Assembly: GCA_021826605.1 (NCBI GenBank)
Contig: JAKAZF010000061.1
Coordinates: 1 to 9,674 of the forward strand
Direction of reading: 5' to 3'
DNA: 9,674 nucleotides
DNA from: Planctomycetota bacterium
GTDB lineage: Bacteria; Planctomycetota; Phycisphaerae; WQYP01
Positions 6,649 through 9,674 of the stretch are shown here, piece by piece (position 1 is the stretch's first letter; each line of letters starts with the position of its first letter). Below the pieces are notes generated by a model. It worked only from the letters and a program-made list of their open reading frames with translations, had not been told where the DNA came from and searched no databases. The position numbers and the translations under genes were made by a program.

Positions 6649-6671
6649 CGCGGAAACATCCGTGTTTCGCG
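6649..6671. promoter_or_regulatory. Candidate operator: 23-bp inverted repeat between the divergent Fe-S genes
   Basis: CGCGGAAACA and TGTTTCGCG form a near-perfect inverted repeat (one extra G on the left) around TCCG. It ends 1 bp before the plus-strand TATAAT (6673) and covers the -35 zone of the minus-strand promoter. A regulator bound here could control both genes. The protein that would bind is not in the window. Confidence 0.5.
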
Positions 6672-6672
6672 G

Positions 6673-6678
6673 TATAAT
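6673..6678 (+). promoter_or_regulatory. -10 box (TATAAT) of the BFD-like gene
   Basis: TATAAT is followed by exactly 7 nt and the ATG at 6686, so transcription should start at the start codon (leaderless). No TTGACA-like -35 is visible at 16-18 nt; that zone is occupied by the inverted repeat at 6649-6671. Confidence 0.55.
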
Positions 6679-6685
6679 ATGAGCC

Positions 6686-7078
6686 ATGGCTCTGCAACCT
6701 GATGATATCGTCTGCTTCTGTTTTCACGTTCGATTGCGGAAAATCGAAGCGTTCTGCCGAGTTGAAAAGCCGGTGCACGCATCGCAGAGATCAGAATGCC
6801 TTTCCGCCGGCACGGGTTGCGGCTGGTGCCGCCCGGTGCTCAAACAGATTCACCTTCGGATATGTGGTGAACATATTCCCGACTGGCGGAAGATGGTGGA
6901 AGATGGCACGACGCAAGCGGCGGCGATGGTGCCCAATTCCGATACCATGGACGCGAAAAGCTGGGCCGCCGGGCGTCAGCGACATATTGCCGCGGGGCTT
7001 GGCCGTCCACTGGCGGCAACGACAATTCATGATAATGATAAGATCGCACCCGGACATACACCTGAAACCAAACCTTGA
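6686..7078 (+). CDS. BFD-like [2Fe-2S]-binding protein
   Basis: This 130-residue protein has a BFD-type iron-sulfur motif in its first half: CFC (Cys10, Cys12) and GTGCGWC (Cys45, Cys48), a C-x-C-x32-C-x-x-C spacing typical of bacterioferritin-associated ferredoxin-like domains. The C-terminal half (about 60-130) is hydrophilic and has KSWAAGRQRHIAAGLGRP (91-108); I recognise no domain there. BFD domains transfer electrons or clusters in iron release, nitrite reductases and related systems. The gene is divergent from the NapG-like ferredoxin, with starts about 70 bp apart and a shared inverted repeat, suggesting joint regulation and perhaps a joint electron path (inference). The start is ATG 6686, apparently leaderless. 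The start is firm because CxC follows within 10 residues. Confidence 0.85.
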   Translation: MALQPDDIVCFCFHVRLRKIEAFCRVEKPVHASQRSECLSAGTGCGWCRPVLKQIHLRICGEHIPDWRKMVEDGTTQAAAMVPNSDTMDAKSWAAGRQRHIAAGLGRPLAATTIHDNDKIAPGHTPETKP

Positions 7079-7243
7079 TTGTTCACGTGCTCTGTTCCAG
7101 CCATAATGATAGGTTAACAGGTATTATCGCCCCGGATGCGCGACAATTTTTTATCGCATGCTCCAATGCGATATGCCGGCTTCCAAACTTAGTTAATGGC
7201 TCAATTTCGCTTGCTTATCATGCAACTTCCCTGTCAGTAAACT

Positions 7244-7252
7244 TGTGGATAA
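7244..7252 (-). promoter_or_regulatory. DnaA box, perfect TTATCCACA
   Basis: The plus strand reads TGTGGATAA, the complement of the consensus DnaA box. A second, degenerate box (TTTTCCACG, two mismatches) follows 3 bp away at 7255-7263 in the same orientation. Confidence 0.7.
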
Positions 7253-7399
7253 GTCGTGGAAAACTTATCAGCCAGCCATGTCAAACTGTCGTAACTAGCG
7301 CTTTTCTAACGCTTTACAAACATTGAAACATTGATTTACCAACATATCAATATCATCTGACAGACATATCTGACACCGTTCCATCAGTTTTACAACCCA

Positions 7400-7408
7400 T
7401 TATCCAGA
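7400..7408 (+). promoter_or_regulatory. DnaA-box-like site TTATCCAGA (one mismatch)
   Basis: The site matches TTATCCACA at 8 of 9 bases, in the opposite orientation to the perfect boxes. It lies in the AT-rich middle of the region. Confidence 0.45.
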
Positions 7409-7466
7409 CAATAAACATTATCATAAGTTGTTGTATTACAAGCACTTACATACTAATCCATCATTT

Positions 7467-7475
7467 TCATCCACA
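7467..7475 (+). promoter_or_regulatory. DnaA-box-like site TCATCCACA (one mismatch)
   Basis: The site matches TTATCCACA at 8 of 9 bases and is oriented opposite to the two perfect boxes. Confidence 0.45.
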
Positions 7476-7568
7476 ACGCGACAGGCCTTATTACGGTGAT
7501 GATGTTCTTATAAACTCATTATTAATACGCCGAACCTCACAGCCACATTTCAATATCCACCCGCAAAT

Positions 7569-7577
7569 TGTGGATAA
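7569..7577 (-). promoter_or_regulatory. DnaA box, perfect TTATCCACA
   Basis: The plus strand reads TGTGGATAA 9 bp before the end of the DUF721-like gene. An imperfect box ATATCCACC (7553-7561) is next to it on the other strand. Confidence 0.7.
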
Positions 7578-7586
7578 CCTGTTAAT

Positions 7587-8138
7587 TCAGCCTGTACTGT
7601 ACTCCCGGTTTACAACGATCTTGACTTTGAAAATCAAGCCTTTTGTGGCAATCTGGATGTTCCGCAATAAGGTCTGACGAAGCACGGCATCAATCTCCAT
7701 TTTTGCCGTGCTGCTGGAACAGTACAGCGTCAGATGCCCGCGCTGCAACGGGCCTAACGCGATGGTGCGATAGAGCTTTGCTGGCAGTTGAGCTTTCAGT
7801 GCTTCATTGGTCAACGCCAGAACATCACCGGATTTGGATATATTCTTGTCAAACCATTTTGGTAGAAAATCGCCGAGTTTTTCCGGCGGATGAGGATCCA
7901 CCTGCGGGGCCAGAGCTATCTTTCTCTGCAGCCGGTGCAGTCGTAAGCGTTCCTCGCTGTTGCGCAGCTGTTCAAGAGTGTTGGATTCTGCATGTGCCCG
8001 CCCCGTCGTTGTGGCTGATAATGCGGACTTTCGGCGTTGCCGTACCGGCGAAGGTCGGGCCGAATCGCCGCGTTCCGCTTCGGCAGGAGGCAAAGCAGAT
8101 GAACGTAAATCCAATGGCTTATCATTGCCCGCAGTCAT
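7587..8138 (-). CDS. DUF721 (DciA-like) protein
   Basis: This is a 183-residue protein. The N-terminal ~80 residues are low-complexity, Ala/Ser/Arg-rich and probably disordered. The C-terminal ~95 residues (about 86-178) resemble DUF721/DciA: a helix with LGDFLPKWFDKN, then LGPLQRGHLTLYCSSSTAKMEI (a strand-turn-strand ending in the helix of the family) and a final VKIVV strand. DciA-type proteins bind the replicative helicase DnaB and help load it. The gene lies beside the DnaA-box region, with its 3' end facing it, which fits a replication role. I chose ATG 8138 because TGGTATAAT (extended -10) ends exactly 7 nt upstream, implying leaderless translation. The frame stays open to 8264, but that extension would cross the promoter and looks non-coding. 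The family call rests on pattern, not a search. Confidence 0.65.
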   Translation of the reverse strand: MTAGNDKPLDLRSSALPPAEAERGDSARPSPVRQRRKSALSATTTGRAHAESNTLEQLRNSEERLRLHRLQRKIALAPQVDPHPPEKLGDFLPKWFDKNISKSGDVLALTNEALKAQLPAKLYRTIALGPLQRGHLTLYCSSSTAKMEIDAVLRQTLLRNIQIATKGLIFKVKIVVNREYSTG

Positions 8139-8145
8139 AAGGGAG

Positions 8146-8154
8146 ATTATACCA
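8146..8154 (-). promoter_or_regulatory. Extended -10 promoter (TGGTATAAT) of the DUF721-like gene
   Basis: The minus strand reads TGGTATAAT followed by 7 nt (CTCCCTT) and the ATG at 8138. The TG one base upstream of TATAAT is the extended -10 signature, which can compensate for the absent -35. Confidence 0.6.
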
Positions 8155-8282
8155 CAGCGGTAAGCAGGGACTTTTAGTTTTCGGGGCTGCGTAGTTTTGC
8201 GAGGGACAGCTCGATCAAATTTCCAAGCAAATCGTCCATTCCCAAAACGCCGTAAGAACGACAAAGATCGATATAAAAAGTT

Positions 8283-8311
8283 TTGACTTCAATGGCGATA
8301 CTTGCTACGAT
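8283..8311 (+). promoter_or_regulatory. Sigma70-type promoter of the surface-protein gene
   Basis: TTGACT (8283-8288) and TACGAT (8306-8311) are separated by exactly 17 nt. Transcription should begin near 8318, leaving a leader of about 127-148 nt before the candidate start codons. The rest of 8139-8444 outside this promoter, the DUF721 promoter and the leader shows nothing else I can name. Confidence 0.6.
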
Positions 8312-8317
8312 CCATGT

Positions 8318-8444
8318 TTATAGGAACTGAACAGAGTCGGTAGTCGAGCTAAATACCGATGGGATAGCTGATGCCGCTCAAGATCGCGTAGGCTTACCAG
8401 GTGAAACTGCTTGCTAATCTGGAGCACCAGTGGAAGCAGTAGTT
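8318..8444 (+). ncRNA. Structured 5' leader of the surface-protein gene (putative cis-regulatory RNA)
   Basis: Stem 1 pairs TCGGTA (8337-8342) with TACCGA (8354-8359). Its loop contains AGCTA (8347-8351), which can pair with TAGCT just downstream (8365-8369), an H-type pseudoknot geometry. Near the start, ACTGCTT (8406-8412) pairs with AAGCAGT (8434-8440), enclosing CTGG-agca-CCAG (8419-8430). That hairpin would cover GGAAG (8432-8436), the ribosome site of the ATG at 8445. A second CCAG at 8397-8400 could compete for the same CTGG, so two folds are possible. It does not match a riboswitch consensus that I can recall. Regulation is inferred from pairing alone. Confidence 0.4.
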
Positions 8445-8465
8445 ATGTTCAAAACAAGGTGTTGC

Positions 8466-9674
8466 ATGCTCAAAACTGCGTCAAAGAATGTGAAGACTTA
8501 TCGAAAAGCGCGGGCAGGGAAGTCGGCGTGTTACATTGGTAAAGCTGTCTTGCTGGCTGCCGCGATGGTCGTTTCAGCCAAAGGCAATATTTCCGCGGCG
8601 GCAAGCGTGCCCAGCAATGCCATTGTCGGTACAGTGGACAATACGAACAAAACGATGACCTTCAACAGCGGCAGTGGATACTTTACGCTGGGATACTTTG
8701 ATGTTTCCAGCGGGACCTCGGAAGGAGGGACAATTGAAAACGGTACACTCGTGGATTCGCTGGATTCACATGGAAATCCATACCTCGCCATTGTCGATGG
8801 TACGCTGCAAAATGTTACGTTGGGCAGCGACCTGACTGCGATTGGTGCCAACGTTGGAAATTTTCAGCTGACTATCGCCAACACAGTGGCTAACCCTGTC
8901 GGACTTTCGCCCGATGGTTACGCCATCAATATTGAAAATGGTGAAGCAGTTGATTTTTTGGATGCATTCGACTCAACGACTGGCCAATATGTAGGTCAAA
9001 CGTACAATGGGACGATAAATCTGTCTGCTGGCTCCCTTGATGTCGGCCAGGCGCTCACGTTTGGTGGCGTGGCCCAATTGTCTTCTGACAGTAAAATATC
9101 GGGCGTGAACTTCACCAATACCGGTCAGGTCAATATCGGTGTCAACGATACCTACGCTGGCCTGACTATTAATACCAGTCAATTTACAAACTCAGGAACC
9201 ATCAACGTTCTGTATACGGACGATTCCTCCGGAGGCTCGCTATCCATTGCCGGCAACTGGACGAACACGACTTCCGGCATTATTGAGTCTTCCGCGTCGC
9301 AAGGCTCGACGTTCAACTTCGGCGGTACTTGGAGCAACGCCGGCACGATGCGTTTCCAGCAAAGTGATACGGTCAATCTTGGCGGGACGTTTAACGCCGG
9401 GGACGTCGGCTTGGCATCCACCGCTGGATCGCAGGGAACATTTGGGTCCAACGGTGCTACGGTTAACATTACCGGTACACTCGTCAATACCGGCAACACC
9501 TTAACATTTGCACAGCCAACCGGCTACTGGACCTTGGGCAGCTTTGGACTTAGCGGCGGCACAATAACCGACAATGGTACTATCCAAAACGGCACACTCA
9601 TCGACACGCTGAATTCCAGCGGCAACCCATGCCTGCGATTCGACGACGGTATCTTGGAGAATGTGACGCTCGGT
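8466..9674 (+). CDS. Secreted repeat-rich (beta-helix/autotransporter-like) surface protein, 3' end beyond window
   Basis: From ATG 8466 the frame is open for 403 codons to the window edge. The N-terminus has a long basic stretch (about 1-26) and then a hydrophobic core AVLLAAAMVVSA (27-38). Possible signal cleavage is near SAAA (43-46), resembling the extended signal peptides of large autotransporters. The rest is Gly/Thr/Asn/Ser-rich with short beta-type units (NGTI, NTGNTL, GTWSNAG, FGGTWSN), suggesting a parallel beta-helix. Residues 70-120 recur at 352-403 (GYFTLG...GTIENGTLVDSL against GYWTLG...GTIQNGTLIDTL; both end in NVTLG), a module period of about 282 residues. Such proteins are common in planctomycetes, often with a C-terminal PEP-CTERM or beta-barrel domain that cannot be seen here. 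The ATG at 8445 is in frame and could be used; AAGG before 8466 and the hairpin over the 8445 site favour 8466. Its function is unknown; adhesion or cell-surface structure is a guess. Confidence 0.8.
   Translation, partial: MLKTASKNVKTYRKARAGKSACYIGKAVLLAAAMVVSAKGNISAAASVPSNAIVGTVDNTNKTMTFNSGSGYFTLGYFDVSSGTSEGGTIENGTLVDSLDSHGNPYLAIVDGTLQNVTLGSDLTAIGANVGNFQLTIANTVANPVGLSPDGYAINIENGEAVDFLDAFDSTTGQYVGQTYNGTINLSAGSLDVGQALTFGGVAQLSSDSKISGVNFTNTGQVNIGVNDTYAGLTINTSQFTNSGTINVLYTDDSSGGSLSIAGNWTNTTSGIIESSASQGSTFNFGGTWSNAGTMRFQQSDTVNLGGTFNAGDVGLASTAGSQGTFGSNGATVNITGTLVNTGNTLTFAQPTGYWTLGSFGLSGGTITDNGTIQNGTLIDTLNSSGNPCLRFDDGILENVTLG

Larger units (their letters stand above)
7079..7586. other. AT-rich gene-free region with DnaA boxes: candidate chromosomal replication origin (oriC)
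   Basis: This 508-bp stretch lacks any credible gene and is visibly more AT-rich than its surroundings. It contains two perfect DnaA boxes (7244-7252, 7569-7577) and one-mismatch boxes (7400-7408, 7467-7475). Two-mismatch boxes beside the perfect ones lie at 7255-7263 and 7553-7561. Short direct repeats suited to an unwinding element are present: AAACATTG twice in tandem (7318-7333) and ATCTGACA twice with 13-bp periodicity (7355-7362, 7368-7375). The adjacent DUF721/DciA-like gene belongs to a family that acts in helicase loading and is often near dnaA/dnaN/gyrB. dnaA itself is not in the window. The assignment is an inference. Confidence 0.6.

Noticed and set aside
8139..8264. N-terminal extension of the DUF721-like protein to 8264
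   Set aside because: It would run through a strong extended -10 box placed exactly 7 nt before ATG 8138, and the added residues look random.
8318..8444. Known riboswitch (cyclic-di-GMP, cobalamin, TPP, FMN, SAM classes)
   Set aside because: None of the conserved core strings of these classes that I can recall is present, so only an unnamed structured leader is claimed.
8531..9499. Minus-strand open frames opposite the surface-protein gene
   Set aside because: They are Pro/Val-rich antisense shadows of the Gly/Thr/Asn repeats and have no ribosome sites or domains.

Overview
This window looks like chromosomal DNA from a Gram-negative bacterium, most likely a planctomycete-type (Phycisphaerae-like) member of the PVC group. 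That assignment is an inference from gene content: a flotillin/NfeD pair, a NapG-like multi-cluster ferredoxin divergent from a small BFD-like [2Fe-2S] protein, and a huge repeat-built surface protein with a long N-terminal extension. No rRNA or other phylogenetic marker is present. I see no tRNA, rRNA, CRISPR array or complete transposase gene.

Layout. Positions 1-2403 (minus strand) hold a membrane-scaffold operon: an NfeD-like protein with a His-rich linker, followed after 22 bp by a flotillin that runs off the left edge. Positions 2404-4281 hold two zinc/metal-dependent cyclohydrolases on the minus strand: hisI (histidine biosynthesis) and folE2 (folate biosynthesis). They are separated by a 212-bp inverted-repeat element built around a perfect 44-nt palindrome. 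A ~120-bp dispersed repeat flanks this pair, one copy downstream of folE2 and one upstream of hisI, about 89% identical, with inverted-repeat-like ends and short flanking direct repeats. The second copy lies just 5' of a plus-strand YhcG/DUF1016 PDDEXK nuclease gene (4626-5777), a typical accessory gene.

Positions 5809-7078 hold two divergent iron-sulfur genes, a four-cluster ferredoxin (minus) and a BFD-like protein (plus). They share a 67-70 bp region with two TATAAT boxes and an inverted repeat between them. Both starts look leaderless. Positions 7079-7586 are gene-free, AT-rich and rich in DnaA boxes, with two perfect TTATCCACA matches plus near-matches. Immediately beyond lies a DUF721/DciA-like gene (minus), a family tied to replicative helicase loading. 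Together these suggest a chromosomal replication origin. From 8283 a good sigma70-type promoter (TTGACT-N17-TACGAT) drives a ~150-nt leader that can fold into a pseudoknot and a start-proximal hairpin. It precedes a secreted, beta-helix-like repeat protein that runs off the right edge.

The regions most worth a second look are the DnaA-box region, the two non-coding repeat elements, the structured leader, and the TATAAT-N7-ATG arrangement that recurs at three genes.
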